DNA of 64,000 nucleotides from Debaryomyces hansenii CBS767 (lineage: Eukaryota > Ascomycota > Pichiomycetes > Serinales > Debaryomycetaceae): NCBI RefSeq assembly GCF_000006445.2, contig NC_006047.2, forward strand, positions 1,488,001-1,552,000. Direction: 5' to 3'. The first letter of the stretch is position 1; each line of letters opens with the position of its first letter. A program made the translations under genes and the position numbers. Below are positions 40,824 through 51,539 of this stretch, piece after piece. The notes beneath the pieces were generated by a model. That model was not told the origin of the DNA, ran no database searches, and was given only the letters and a program-made list of their open reading frames with translations.

Positions 40824-43534
40824 TTTTGTCGGATACAAGTTGAACACCCTAGATTCTGGAATTGGAACAATTTGGGGTTAGGGATTTTTGATAAATACTA
40901 ATTCATGAGAGCTTAGATATTTATAGCATGTATTATCTCAAAATAACCTGAATGTTGAGTGAATTACCAAGACATATGGTGAGTTGCCCTGTAAGAATGA
41001 AAATACTGACTCTGGTTGCAAAAAAAAATTGTTGTAGATAAAATATAAATAATTGCCTTATGGGATTCTATAAATACGTTAGATCCAGACAAAGCTATCG
41101 ATATGTATCAATATGGTACATAACGGAAAGAACTTAGTATTATCGATGTTAACTGCGACTGTAAAACGAGATCATCAATATGTTATCCCAACATTAAAAA
41201 ATTTGATCCTTGATATATAATTGCAATATTAGAATCTTTGTAAAACTAGCTGACTACAAATTCGACTATACTTCATTATCAAAAGATAAGTCTTGCAATA
41301 TACTTTATAGAATCCCAAGATATGCCACTGCTTAAAGAACACCGAGAAGGAACATTTGGTTGCCGCGAATTCTCTTGAACCCTGAATATATTGAATGTCT
41401 TCGCTAAGAACATGAATTGTCTCTTTTTCAGATTTTTCATTGGTATCGTTATTCGAAGCTGGTGGTCCTGGATACCAAATGTGCTGACAAATACCCCCAT
41501 CCCATTGACTTGATTTGTTTATTAGCTGAAGATAGAAATGCAGAAACTCCACAAGGAGGATGCACTCAGTTGAATAATGACATTAAGACAGACGCCATCG
41601 CTACACTCAATGCGCCACCCGCCCAATAATTGGAGCGCCCTCTTTGTGACAATGAAAATAACTTGGTAATACATTCACCTGATAAGGCTGACACAAAATG
41701 TCTGAAAAGAATATTTCTGGTGTGCAACTGGGGAGTCATGTGTGTTGAAAAACAATATTGAAGTAGCTTGCAAAATCATCGGCGCGCTATGCGGAAAGAA
41801 CATTACTCTACTATCACAGACAAATATAGCGCTCTATTATTCTATCGTAATTAATAATTTGAATAGAGTGTATCCCAGGGAAGCATTGATGCGTCATTGC
41901 GGCTAGAGTATGAAATATGCAAGTGAAGCTTACGATGAAATTATTATCTAAACAGAGTGTGATTGGCTCACCATAAAATTCGGATATGAGCCCACATAGC
42001 AAAAACCTTCCTTCGGGTTGAAGGAGCCATCAAGAGAATTGACCCCATTAAATTATAAAATCATAAGGAACTGAGTTTTGTATTGATGTTAATAACAAAA
42101 GTCTTTAGGAAACTCTTATGAAAACAGGTTCTGCTGAGCCGATTGTATTTACCAATCTCTTGGATATCGTAGAAGTATTACTCTTTAGCTGTAAAAGCTC
42201 TTGATTTGCTTCGGTATCAGCAATTGTGGTGCCTTTTTGATTTCTCTAGACATAAGAGAGACTTGAAAGCATTAGTCAGAGGTATGAACTTTATTAGTGA
42301 CTTCAATTAGAATTACAATTTGATTGTCCTTCGCAGAAATACTCTATAGATACACCAATACTTCATTACCTATAATGTAGTAGTAAGGGTATTTTCATTA
42401 TTATGGCTTTTGATCTATTTGGACAAGAATTGTTAATTTTTGCTAACGTCATTCATTTTAGTAAGGAAAGTTTTGCATTGTCTTGGAGTCTTCCCTAGTG
42501 ATAATACCTTATTCGAATGCAGTAAGTTGCATTTCAGTTGGTAAGAACTGCGATTCCATTGAGAACACATTTGAAGTTGCATATTGTAGAGAAACGCTTC
42601 AAATACTACAATTAATGAATAGACAAAGCAATTTAGCCTTTGTTACTTCGAACTTGAAAGGAACCGCCGATTAAAGACTTCCCCCATCACCTACAACATA
42701 TTTATACATAGAAAGTGCTATCCACCCATTAATTGCCTATATAATTGCCATGCAGATTTACGTCAAATGGAACATTTATTATGTCCCGCTTGATATCTTT
42801 AACTTCCCGGGCCCGATCGTGTAAAAAGTACTGGCCGCTTTTTTTTATCCTAACCTGTAGGCGTTTGTCGGAAATTTGTCCCTACAATTATATTTATCCT
42901 TCGAAGAAAATCCGACCGCCGTAGTTAACCGCACATATTTCTCCCCTCTTTTTAAAAAGACACTATTGCATGGCTAGAACCATTTCGCTTGGAGAAGAAA
43001 AATTCCGTAATTAATCAGTGTCCAATAATCTAATTTATTCCGTACAAGACGTTCAACCGCCGGACAAATCGCAATCTCGGTATCGCGCTACATTGCCATC
43101 TGTTTTTATTGTTAATTAGTAGTCAGTAATGTTGAACAGCTCCTCTTTACGAATAGACAACGGTCCAGAAGAATATTTATCCACTGATCCGAACGACTCC
43201 TCCCGGGATCAGCATGTATGACATAAGCAAAAGGCATAAGTTTCACTTACACGGATTATCGCGGAAAGCTTAAGTATGGGGATCCTTTTTTCTCCCGAGT
43301 TTCTCCTTGGCATTAACCCCAGATATTAGTTGGTTTTGTGGAGCAACGGAAGTTCCTTTGCCCCGGGGCAATTTTTCATTGTATAGACCCCATACGTATG
43401 GGTATAAATAGGTAGACAAATCCTTCCCTTGACATAGAATATATTTATTTGAAACCAAAATTAGTTCAATTAACTTCAAGAAAAAAAAAGAAGTCTTTGC
43501 TAATATTTGTTTAAGTTAGAAGAATATATTCAAT
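40824..43534. other. 2.7 kb without an intact gene; decayed left part, PCK1 promoter on the right
   Basis: Several 60-110-residue open stretches (minus strand around 41229-41552 and 41814-42002; plus strand around 41417-41629 and 42483-42674) lack proper starts and match nothing I know. They may be further relics. From about 42740 the sequence becomes GC-richer with many CCG/CGG triplets, consistent with the upstream control region of PCK1. I found no exact CSRE (carbon source response element). Confidence 0.5.
43403..43410 (+). promoter_or_regulatory. TATA box of PCK1
   Basis: TATAAATA lies 132 bp before the PCK1 ATG, at normal yeast spacing. The A-rich leader just before the ATG (several runs of A around 43480-43495) is typical of strongly expressed genes. 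Confidence 0.7.
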
Positions 43535-45196
43535 ATGACACCTCCTACTGCTGTTGAATCATCAATTAACTTTGGTGGTCACCCAACTATTAAATCTACT
43601 GCTGAACCAGTTGTGAAGCAATTATCGTTAGCTGATGATACTGTTATCCGTCACAACGCACCACCACCAACTTTATATGAAGATGGTTTATTGGAAAAAG
43701 GTACAGTTATTTCATCCACAGGTGCTTTAATGGCCTACTCTGGTAAGAAGACCGGTAGATCACCAAAGGATAAGAGAATTGTTGATGAAGAAACCTCTAC
43801 ACAAAATATTTGGTGGGGTCCCGTCAACAAGCAAGTTGACGAATTAACCTGGAAAATTTCCAGATCCAGAGCTTTGGACTACTTGAGAACCAGAGAAAAG
43901 TTGTTCGTTGTTGATGCATACGCTGGTTGGGATCCAAGATACAGACTCAAGATTAGAGTTATCTGTGCTAGAGCTTACCACGCTTTATTCATGACCAACA
44001 TGTTGATCAGACCAACTGAAGAAGAATTAAAGAACTTTGGTGAACCAGATTTCACTATTTACAATGCTGGTCAATTCCCAGCTAACGTTCACACCAAGGG
44101 TATGACCTCTTCTACTTCTGTTGAAATCAACTTCAAGGATATGGAAATGGTTATCTTAGGTACTGAGTATGCTGGTGAAATGAAGAAGGGTATTTTCACT
44201 GTTATGTTCTACTTGATGCCAATAAAGCACAAGATCTTAACTTTGCATTCTTCCGCTAACCAAGGTGAACAAAAGGGTGATGTTACATTATTCTTTGGTT
44301 TATCTGGTACCGGTAAGACCACTTTATCTGCTGATCCAAACAGAAAGTTGATTGGTGATGATGAACATTGTTGGTCTGACAACGGTGTCTTCAACATTGA
44401 AGGCGGTTGTTACGCTAAGTGTTTAGATTTATCAGCTGAAAAAGAACCAGAAATTTTCAACTCTATCAAGTTCGGTGCTATCTTAGAAAACGTTGTCTAC
44501 GACCAAAACTCTAAGGTAGTTGACTACGCCGACTCGACTATCACAGAAAACACAAGATGTGCATACCCAATTGATTTCATTCCATCTGCTAAGATTCCAT
44601 GTTTAGCTGATGAACATCCAACAAACATTGTTTTGTTAACTTGTGATGCATCTGGTGTCTTACCACCAGTCTCTAAATTGACTAACGCTCAAGTTATGTA
44701 TCATTTCATCAGTGGTTACACTTCTAAGATGGCTGGTACCGAAGAAGGTGTTACTGAACCACAAGCTACTTTCTCTGCATGTTTCGGTCAACCATTCTTA
44801 GTCTTGCATCCAATGAAATACGCTCAACAATTATCTGACAAGATCAGTAAGCACAACGCCAACGCTTGGTTATTGAATACCGGTTGGGTTGGTGCTTCTG
44901 CTGCTCAAGGTGGTAATAGATGTTCTTTGAAATACACCAGAGCTATCTTGGATGCTATCCACTCTGGTGAATTAAGTAAGGTTGAGTTCGAGAACTTCCC
45001 AACTTTCAATTTGAATGTTCCAAAGTCTTGTCCAAATGTTCCATCTGAAATCTTGAACCCAACTAAGGCTTGGACCGAAGGTGACGCCTCATTCCAAAAG
45101 GAAATCAAGTCCTTAGCTGGTAAGTTCGCCGAAAACTTTACCAAGTATGCTGATCAAGCTACCACTGAAGTCAAGGCTGCTGGTCCTGATGCTTAA
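43535..45196 (+). CDS. PCK1: Phosphoenolpyruvate carboxykinase (ATP)
   Basis: A 553-aa ATP-type PEPCK that turns oxaloacetate into PEP, the committed step of gluconeogenesis. Motifs: GRSPKDKRIV near the N-terminus, the kinase-1a P-loop GLSGTGKTT (255-263), IGDDEHCWSD (kinase-2 with metal Asp), and TGWVGASAAQGGNRCSLKYTRA near the C-terminus. Length is the family norm. The codons are strongly biased (TTG/TTA for Leu, GGT, AGA) and I saw no in-frame CTG, as expected for an abundant protein in this clade. It is cytosolic and in yeast is repressed by glucose. Its neighbour is the CYP52 array, another set of genes used on non-sugar carbon. Confidence 0.97.
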   Translation: MTPPTAVESSINFGGHPTIKSTAEPVVKQLSLADDTVIRHNAPPPTLYEDGLLEKGTVISSTGALMAYSGKKTGRSPKDKRIVDEETSTQNIWWGPVNKQVDELTWKISRSRALDYLRTREKLFVVDAYAGWDPRYRLKIRVICARAYHALFMTNMLIRPTEEELKNFGEPDFTIYNAGQFPANVHTKGMTSSTSVEINFKDMEMVILGTEYAGEMKKGIFTVMFYLMPIKHKILTLHSSANQGEQKGDVTLFFGLSGTGKTTLSADPNRKLIGDDEHCWSDNGVFNIEGGCYAKCLDLSAEKEPEIFNSIKFGAILENVVYDQNSKVVDYADSTITENTRCAYPIDFIPSAKIPCLADEHPTNIVLLTCDASGVLPPVSKLTNAQVMYHFISGYTSKMAGTEEGVTEPQATFSACFGQPFLVLHPMKYAQQLSDKISKHNANAWLLNTGWVGASAAQGGNRCSLKYTRAILDAIHSGELSKVEFENFPTFNLNVPKSCPNVPSEILNPTKAWTEGDASFQKEIKSLAGKFAENFTKYADQATTEVKAAGPDA

Positions 45197-45386
45197 GTCT
45201 TCAATCATTAATTTATTTACATAATTTATTTATATCGTGTTTAATTTAAATCAAGGATTTTCCGTTATTATCACACAGTCTGTAATGATTATTTGTTGAG
45301 ACTAATATAGGGTTAAAAGTTTCCTTCATTTTAAACTGCTGAAGGATTAATGCCCCAAATAACATACTTCCGAATCATATTAATAT

Positions 45387-45392
45387 CACGTG
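45387..45392. promoter_or_regulatory. CACGTG E-box before the first P450
   Basis: ATCACGTGAT lies about 100-140 bp before the two possible starts of the first P450 gene, in the 333-bp gap after PCK1. It is a bHLH/Cbf1-type core. A second zinc-cluster-like patch (CGGCTCGGATC) follows at about 45418. Confidence 0.45.
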
Positions 45393-45529
45393 ATGATATA
45401 CTTTTTTTCTATTGTACGGCTCGGATCAATAAAATCGTACTATGATTTAAATATAAAAGTTGAAGTATATCTTTAATCCTGCTGAAATTCTACATGAATG
45501 AAGAAAATACGGGGACTACATATCTGAAT

Positions 45530-47119
45530 ATGTCATCAGATACATTTCATGAATTCGGAGTTCTTTTTGATCGTATACAACCATATTTAACCAGCCTTTG
45601 GGCTATTTGTATAGGAGCATACATATTGTTCAGCATATCAACACGAATTAATGATCGTATTTTGATGAAAAAGCTTGGTGCGAAACCAATGCAGATGAAT
45701 GCCCCCAATTCATTCTGGGGAATACCTTTAATGTTTAGACTCTTGAAGGCCAAAAGAGAAGGAACCATGGTAGATGTGACAAAGGAAAGATACAAAGAAC
45801 TCGGGGTCGATACGTTTAACGTGAATATAGCAGGGACGCATGCTGTAGTTACGCGGGATCCAGAGAATATCAAAGCGATTTTGGCTACGCAATTCAATGA
45901 TTTTGCTTTGGGGAAAAGACATACTCATTTCAAACCTTTATTAGGAGATGGTATTTTCACATTAGACGGAGCAGGATGGAAGCACTCACGGACGATGTTG
46001 AGACCGCAGTTTGCTCGGGAGAAAGTTGCGCATGTAAAAGCGTTAGAGCCTCACTTACAGACACTTGCTAAACACATCATAAATTCTAAGGGAGAAAGAT
46101 TCGATATCCAGCCGTTATTTTTTAGATTAACCATTGACAGTGCTACGGAATTTTTGTTTGGTGAATCGGTGGAAAACTTACATGATGAGAGCGTTGGGCT
46201 TACTAGAGATCCTGTTGACTTTGACGGTAAATCTGGATTTGCCGATGCGTTTAATACCTCTCAAACGTGGTTAGCCTCCAGGGCGGTGACTCAGAATTTA
46301 TATTTTCTTGTGGACGGTAGGAGCTTCAGGAGTTCGAATGCTAAGGTTCATAAGTTCGCTGACTACTACGTCCGGAAAGCTTTAGAAGCTTCTTCAGAAG
46401 ATTTAGAAAAAGCATCGAGAGATGGATATATTTTCTTGTATGAATTAGTCAAACAAACTAGAGATCCAGTTATTTTAAGGGACCAATTATTGAACATATT
46501 GTTAGCAGGAAGAGATACTACAGCCGGTTTATTGTCATTCACATTTTTTGAATTAGCACGCAACCAGGACGTCTATGACAAATTAAAAGAGGAAATATAT
46601 GAAAAGTTCGGAGAGGGAGAAGATTCCAGAGTTGATGAAATTACATTTGAATCGTTGAAGAAATGTGAATTCTTAAAATGCGTCTTGAATGAAATTTTGA
46701 GGATGTATCCGTCAGTTCCCCAAAATTTCAGATTCGCCATTAGGAACACCACTTTACCGAAAGGAGGTGGCCCAGATGGAAAATCACCAATTTTTGTTTC
46801 AAAGGGCAAAAATCTCTTTTATTCCATGTATTCTGCACACCGAAACCCAAAATATTATGGAAAGGATGCAGAAGAATTCAGACCTTCGAGATGGTTAGAA
46901 CCAGAGATAAGAAAAGTGGGTTGGGCATTCTTACCATTTAACGGTGGCCCAAGAATTTGCTTAGGCCAGCAGTTCGCATTAACAGGAGCTTCTTATATTG
47001 TTGTTAGGTTAATACAAATGTTCCCTAACTTGAGTAGTTTCTGTGAAGAATATCCTCCAAGAAAGAATACCCAACTAACTATGAGTCATCAAAATGGTGT
47101 TTACATCGGCATGTTCTAA
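45530..47119 (+). CDS. CYP52: CYP52-type cytochrome P450, copy 1
   Basis: A 529-aa P450 of the alkane/fatty-acid omega-hydroxylase family. An N-terminal membrane anchor ([15 protein letters not shown]) fixes it in the ER. The I-helix has AGRDTT, the K-helix has the ExxR pair (EILRM), and the heme loop is [15 protein letters not shown] with the ligand Cys near residue 477. I chose the ATG at 45530 because it matches the MSS start of the other two copies; an upstream in-frame ATG at 45494 would add 12 residues (541 aa). One change stands out: TGASY after the heme loop, where both other copies have TEASY. It is the first of three tandem copies on one strand. Confidence 0.93.
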   Translation: MSSDTFHEFGVLFDRIQPYLTSLWAICIGAYILFSISTRINDRILMKKLGAKPMQMNAPNSFWGIPLMFRLLKAKREGTMVDVTKERYKELGVDTFNVNIAGTHAVVTRDPENIKAILATQFNDFALGKRHTHFKPLLGDGIFTLDGAGWKHSRTMLRPQFAREKVAHVKALEPHLQTLAKHIINSKGERFDIQPLFFRLTIDSATEFLFGESVENLHDESVGLTRDPVDFDGKSGFADAFNTSQTWLASRAVTQNLYFLVDGRSFRSSNAKVHKFADYYVRKALEASSEDLEKASRDGYIFLYELVKQTRDPVILRDQLLNILLAGRDTTAGLLSFTFFELARNQDVYDKLKEEIYEKFGEGEDSRVDEITFESLKKCEFLKCVLNEILRMYPSVPQNFRFAIRNTTLPKGGGPDGKSPIFVSKGKNLFYSMYSAHRNPKYYGKDAEEFRPSRWLEPEIRKVGWAFLPFNGGPRICLGQQFALTGASYIVVRLIQMFPNLSSFCEEYPPRKNTQLTMSHQNGVYIGMF

Positions 47120-47403
47120 TTAGAATGCTTCTATCAGTCCGAAGCTAAAACTGATTAGCTAACATCGAGGAACGCTTCAAAAAATGAATAGAAGTTTAAT
47201 GCAGGACTCACTTCTGAAATGGCATATTTTTTATTTGATGATTTTCTCCGCGCAGCAGGGGTCTTGAGGTCCAATTTTAAATAGACATGTGAAGTCATTT
47301 CAATCTCCATTATATACTAGAATTAGAGAGAGTAAACATTCTGTTGGCTCCGATATTTGCCTCGATTTTTTTTGTTGGACACTTATTGTAATTGCTATTG
47401 ATT

Positions 47404-47414
47404 GCCGAACAAAG
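47404..47414 (+). promoter_or_regulatory. Shared promoter block, copy 2
   Basis: GCCGAACAAAG, preceded by TTTGTTGGA at 47371 and followed by TAAGTCCGT, is closely matched upstream of copy 3. It lies about 160-170 bp before the ATG, the right place for an activator site. Confidence 0.45.
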
Positions 47415-47573
47415 CGCATTAAGTCCGTCTAAATATAACCGAAGAAACTCCTTTTACTCGAGTCAAATACATGCAATTTATAATATTTATATAGCGAGGG
47501 TGGCATTGAAATATATTAATAAGAAAAATGAACCAAATAAGGTATCAAGAAGTAGAAAGAATAATTTTTGAAT

Positions 47574-49151
47574 ATGTCATCAAGTGCTCATGAGTTGTTT
47601 AGATCTATTGAACCATATCTAACCAATTGGTGGATTATCTGTATAGGAACATACGTGTTGTTCAGCATATTAACATGGATCAATGAACGTATTTTGATGA
47701 AAAAGCTTGGTGCCAAACCAATACAATTCATTGCTCCTGATCCATTTTGGGGCATTCCATTAATGTTCAGACTTTTGAGGAAGAAAAAGGATGGAACCAT
47801 GGTAGATATGACAAAGGAAAGATTCGAAGAATTCGGAATCGAGACTTTTAGTTTTCGAGTAGGTGGAACTCCTGTTATAACGACAAAGGACCCAGAGAAT
47901 ATTAAAGCGATGTTGGCTACTCAATTCAACGATTTTGCGTTGGGGAAAAGACACACTTATTTTAAACCGTTATTGGGAGATGGTATTTTCACATTAGATG
48001 GAGCAGGATGGAAGCACTCACGGGCGATGTTGAGACCACAATTTTCTCGGGAGCAAGTTGCGCATGTAAGAGCGTTAGAACCTCACTTGCAGACGCTTGC
48101 TAAACACATCATAAATTCTAAGGGAGAAAGATTCGATATCCAGCCGTTATTTTTTAGATTAACCATTGACAGTGCTACGGAATTTTTGTTTGGTGAATCG
48201 GTGGAAAACTTACATGATGAGAGCGTTGGGCTTACTAGAGATCCTGTTGACTTTGACGGTAAATCTGGATTTGCCGATGCGTTTAATACCTCTCAAGCAT
48301 GGTTAGCCTCAAGAGCTGTTAGTAAAAATTTGTCTCTCTTTGTTGATGGTAAGGAATTCAGGAATTCGAATGCTAAGGTCCATAAGTTCGCTGATTACTA
48401 CGTCCGGAAAGCTTTAGAAGCTTCTCCAGAAGATTTAGAAAAAGCGTCAAGGGATGGATATATTTTCTTGTATGAATTAGTCAAACAAACTAGAGATCCA
48501 GTTATTTTAAGGGACCAATTATTGAACATATTGTTAGCAGGAAGAGATACTACAGCCGGTTTATTGTCATTCACATTTTTTGAATTAGCACGCAACCAGG
48601 ATGTCTATGACAAATTAAAAGAGGAAATATATGAAAAGTTCGGAGAGGGAGAAGATTCCAGAGTTAATGAAATTACATTTGAATCGTTGAAGAAATGTGA
48701 ATTTTTAAAATGCGTTTTGAATGAGATTTTAAGATTGTATCCTTCGGTTCCTCTGAATACGAGATGCGCTACCAAGAACACCACTTTACCTAGAGGCGGC
48801 GGACCGGATGGACAATCCTCAATATTCATCCCGAAAGGTAAGAGTGTCCTTTATTCTGTTTATGCTACTCACCGAAACCCAAAATATTATGGAAAGGGTG
48901 CAGAAGAATTCAGACCTTCGAGATGGTTAGAACCAGAGATAAGAAAAGTGGGTTGGGCATTCTTACCATTTAACGGTGGCCCAAGAATTTGCTTAGGCCA
49001 GCAGTTCGCATTAACAGAAGCTTCTTATATTATTGTTAGGTTAATACAAATGTTTCCTAACTTGAATAGTTTCTGTGAAAAATATCCTCCTAGGAAGAGT
49101 TCGCATTTAACAATGTGCCATCAAGATGGTGTGTCTATTGGAATGTTTTAA
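47574..49151 (+). CDS. CYP52: CYP52-type cytochrome P450, copy 2
   Basis: A 525-aa membrane-anchored P450. AGRDTT is at 322-327, the ExxR in EILRL, and the heme loop [10 protein letters not shown] at 466-475 with C473 as iron ligand. ATG 47574 is the start; an in-frame TTG at 47568 is not used. Compared with copies 1 and 3 it differs most after the K-helix, where it reads [18 protein letters not shown] against [18 protein letters not shown]; x is a CTG codon, so Ser. This region is substrate recognition site 5, so substrate range probably differs. The middle and end of the gene are nearly identical in DNA to its neighbours. The gap to copy 1 is about 450 bp. Confidence 0.93.
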   Translation: MSSSAHELFRSIEPYLTNWWIICIGTYVLFSILTWINERILMKKLGAKPIQFIAPDPFWGIPLMFRLLRKKKDGTMVDMTKERFEEFGIETFSFRVGGTPVITTKDPENIKAMLATQFNDFALGKRHTYFKPLLGDGIFTLDGAGWKHSRAMLRPQFSREQVAHVRALEPHLQTLAKHIINSKGERFDIQPLFFRLTIDSATEFLFGESVENLHDESVGLTRDPVDFDGKSGFADAFNTSQAWLASRAVSKNLSLFVDGKEFRNSNAKVHKFADYYVRKALEASPEDLEKASRDGYIFLYELVKQTRDPVILRDQLLNILLAGRDTTAGLLSFTFFELARNQDVYDKLKEEIYEKFGEGEDSRVNEITFESLKKCEFLKCVLNEILRLYPSVPLNTRCATKNTTLPRGGGPDGQSSIFIPKGKSVLYSVYATHRNPKYYGKGAEEFRPSRWLEPEIRKVGWAFLPFNGGPRICLGQQFALTEASYIIVRLIQMFPNLNSFCEKYPPRKSSHLTMCHQDGVSIGMF

Positions 49152-49357
49152 CTTATCTATTATATTACGAATATCGCTAGCTCTTTCGATTCCGAAAATT
49201 GGGATGATCAAAATGCAATAGTTTAGATTAAATAAGCAAATATCATTATATCTTATATGACTTAAGTTGAAGAATGTAATCCAAATATGATGCAGGTCCC
49301 ATCATGGGGTTCAGGCTCGCGCTGCAAGGTATTAACTCTCGGAGAGGTTTGAACCCA

Positions 49358-49408
49358 GTCTTACCGAAGCCCGCCCTGTATGTTACAATGCCATTTCGGA
49401 GGTAAGAC
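49358..49408. promoter_or_regulatory. Inverted repeat in GC-richer promoter island, copy 3
   Basis: GTCTTACC (49358-49365) and GGTAAGAC (49401-49408) are exact inverted repeats 35 nt apart, each flanked inside by GAA/TTC triplets. They sit in a GC-richer patch (about 49290-49440) about 270-320 bp before the copy 3 ATG. The neighbouring promoters lack this patch. Confidence 0.4.
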
Positions 49409-49469
49409 GTATCTTACGGATTGGTTGGCATTTGTTGGATGATCTTTGTAGTCTAATCTAGTTGCGGTT

Positions 49470-49480
49470 GCGGAACAAAG
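49470..49480 (+). promoter_or_regulatory. Shared promoter block, copy 3
   Basis: GCGGAACAAAG, preceded by TTTGTTGGA at 49431 and followed by TTAAATCCGT, matches the block before copy 2. It lies about 200 bp before the ATG. Confidence 0.45.
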
Positions 49481-49681
49481 TCCGTTAAATCCGTTACGCG
49501 CATATTCACATGATATTATCGTCCTTATTTATCATATGAATCAAGGTTTAAGTATCATGAACGAAGGCTAGTAACAAGAAAACGGTATTATGATACGAAG
49601 CATGTATCTATAAATACACCAGGATAGTATACTTTGAATTATTTTTCAGACATTTCATGGAAGCAGAACTACAAATTTTAA

Positions 49682-51259
49682 ATGTCATCCAATTTTCATG
49701 AGGTTGTTGAATCTATCGAACCATACGTAACCAATTGGTGGTTTATCTGTATTGGAGCATACGTGCTGTTCAGCATATTAACATGGATCAATAAGCGTAT
49801 TTTAATGAAAAGGCTTAGTGCAAAACCAATGCAAGTCACTGCTCGGGATGCATTCGTGGGTATTCCACTAGTATTTAACCTTTTAAAAGCTAAGAGAGAA
49901 GGGACCATGGTAGACATGACCAAGGAAAGATACGAGGAATTTGGAGTTGATACTTTTGACTTCAGAATAGCAGGGACGCATGCCATCGCGACCCGGGACC
50001 CTGAGAACATCAAGGCCGTTTTGGCTACGCAGTTCAATGATTTTGTCTTAGGAAAAAGACATGCTCATTTCAAGCCGTTATTGGGAGATGGTATTTTTAC
50101 ATTAGATGGGGCAGGATGGAAGCACTCACGGGCGATGTTGAGACCACAATTTGCTCGGGAGCAGGTTGCGCATGTAAAAGCGTTAGAGCCTCACTTACAG
50201 ACACTTGCTAAACACATCATAAATTCTAAGGGAGAAAGATTCGATATCCAGCCGTTATTTTTTAGATTAACCATTGACAGTGCTACGGAATTTTTGTTTG
50301 GTGAATCGGTGGAAAGCTTACATGACGAGAGCGTTGGGCTTACTAGAGATCCTGTTGACTTTGACGGTAAATCTGGATTTGCCGATGCGTTTAATAACTC
50401 TCAAGCATGGTTAGCCTCAAGAGCCGTGAGCCAAAATTTTTATTTCCTCTTGAACGGAAAAGACTTCAAAGATTCTAATGCAAATGTTCATAAGTTTGCC
50501 GATTATTATGTTAATAAAGCTTTAGAGACCTCACCAGAAGATTTAGAAAAAGCGTCGAGGGATGGATATATTTTCTTGTATGAATTAGTCAAACAAACTA
50601 GAGATCCAGTTATTTTAAGAGACCAATTATTGAATATATTGTTAGCAGGAAGAGATACTACAGCCGGCTTATTGTCATTCACATTTTTTGAATTAGCACG
50701 CAACCAAGACGTCTATGACAAATTAAAAGAGGAAATATATAAAAAGTTCGGAGAGGGAGAAGATTCCAGAGTTGATGAGATTACATTTGAATCGTTGAAG
50801 AAATGTGAATTCTTAAAATGCGTCTTGAATGAAATTTTGAGGATGTATCCGTCAGTTCCTCAAAACTTCAGGTTCTCTATTAAGAACACTACTTTGCCAA
50901 GAGGAGGTGGTCCCGATGGAAAATCGCCAATTTTAATTCCAAAGGGTCAGAACCTCCTTTATTCTGTTTATGCTACTCACAGAAACCCAAAATTTTATGG
51001 GAAGGATGCAGATGAATTTAGACCTTCGAGATGGTTAGAACCAGAGATAAGAAAAGTGGGTTGGGCATTCTTACCATTTAACGGTGGCCCAAGAATTTGC
51101 TTAGGCCAGCAGTTCGCACTAACAGAAGCTTCTTATATTATTGTTAGGTTAATACAAATGTTTCCTAACTTGGGCAGTTTCTGTGAAGAATATCCTCCAA
51201 GGAAGAGTTCGCATTTAACAATGTGCCATCAAGATGGTGTGTTTATTGGAATGTCCTAA
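49682..51259 (+). CDS. CYP52: CYP52-type cytochrome P450, copy 3
   Basis: A 525-aa P450 with the same anchor, AGRDTT, ExxR and [10 protein letters not shown] heme loop as its neighbours. ATG 49682. It shares VPQNFRF after the K-helix with copy 1, but TEASY after the heme loop and the [12 protein letters not shown] tail with copy 2. The order of shared and private segments therefore changes along the gene, as gene conversion would leave it. Its F-G region ([33 protein letters not shown]) is private. The product is probably an ER omega-hydroxylase for alkanes or fatty acids; the substrate cannot be read from sequence. Confidence 0.93.
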   Translation: MSSNFHEVVESIEPYVTNWWFICIGAYVLFSILTWINKRILMKRLSAKPMQVTARDAFVGIPLVFNLLKAKREGTMVDMTKERYEEFGVDTFDFRIAGTHAIATRDPENIKAVLATQFNDFVLGKRHAHFKPLLGDGIFTLDGAGWKHSRAMLRPQFAREQVAHVKALEPHLQTLAKHIINSKGERFDIQPLFFRLTIDSATEFLFGESVESLHDESVGLTRDPVDFDGKSGFADAFNNSQAWLASRAVSQNFYFLLNGKDFKDSNANVHKFADYYVNKALETSPEDLEKASRDGYIFLYELVKQTRDPVILRDQLLNILLAGRDTTAGLLSFTFFELARNQDVYDKLKEEIYKKFGEGEDSRVDEITFESLKKCEFLKCVLNEILRMYPSVPQNFRFSIKNTTLPRGGGPDGKSPILIPKGQNLLYSVYATHRNPKFYGKDADEFRPSRWLEPEIRKVGWAFLPFNGGPRICLGQQFALTEASYIIVRLIQMFPNLGSFCEEYPPRKSSHLTMCHQDGVFIGMS

Positions 51260-51539
51260 CTTATTTATCAGCCTACACGATTGCGTGAACTGAAAGCTTC
51301 TGATCTAGAAAATAGTAAGCACTTGTATATTTAGGTTTAATTTAAATATGCCACTATAAATATGACTCTATAACTGTTTACTTAGTATTGTACTTCATCC
51401 TCTGCAATAGCTGTAATAATTATATACAGGACACTATTGTCGAGCCGAGTAGTTTTGAAGTGTAAACAAAATTTTATTTTAGTCTTAGACTACTAACTAA
51501 AGGAGGTACAAGTAAATCAAAGGTTTTGAAAGAAGTCAT

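Noticed and set aside
42740..43400. Carbon source response element in the PCK1 promoter
   Set aside because: Many CCG/CGG triplets are present, but no stretch fits the CSRE consensus on either strand.
49300..49380. Possible tRNA (GGTTTGAACCC looked like a T arm)
   Set aside because: The stem around it does not pair, and there is no matching acceptor or anticodon arm on either strand.
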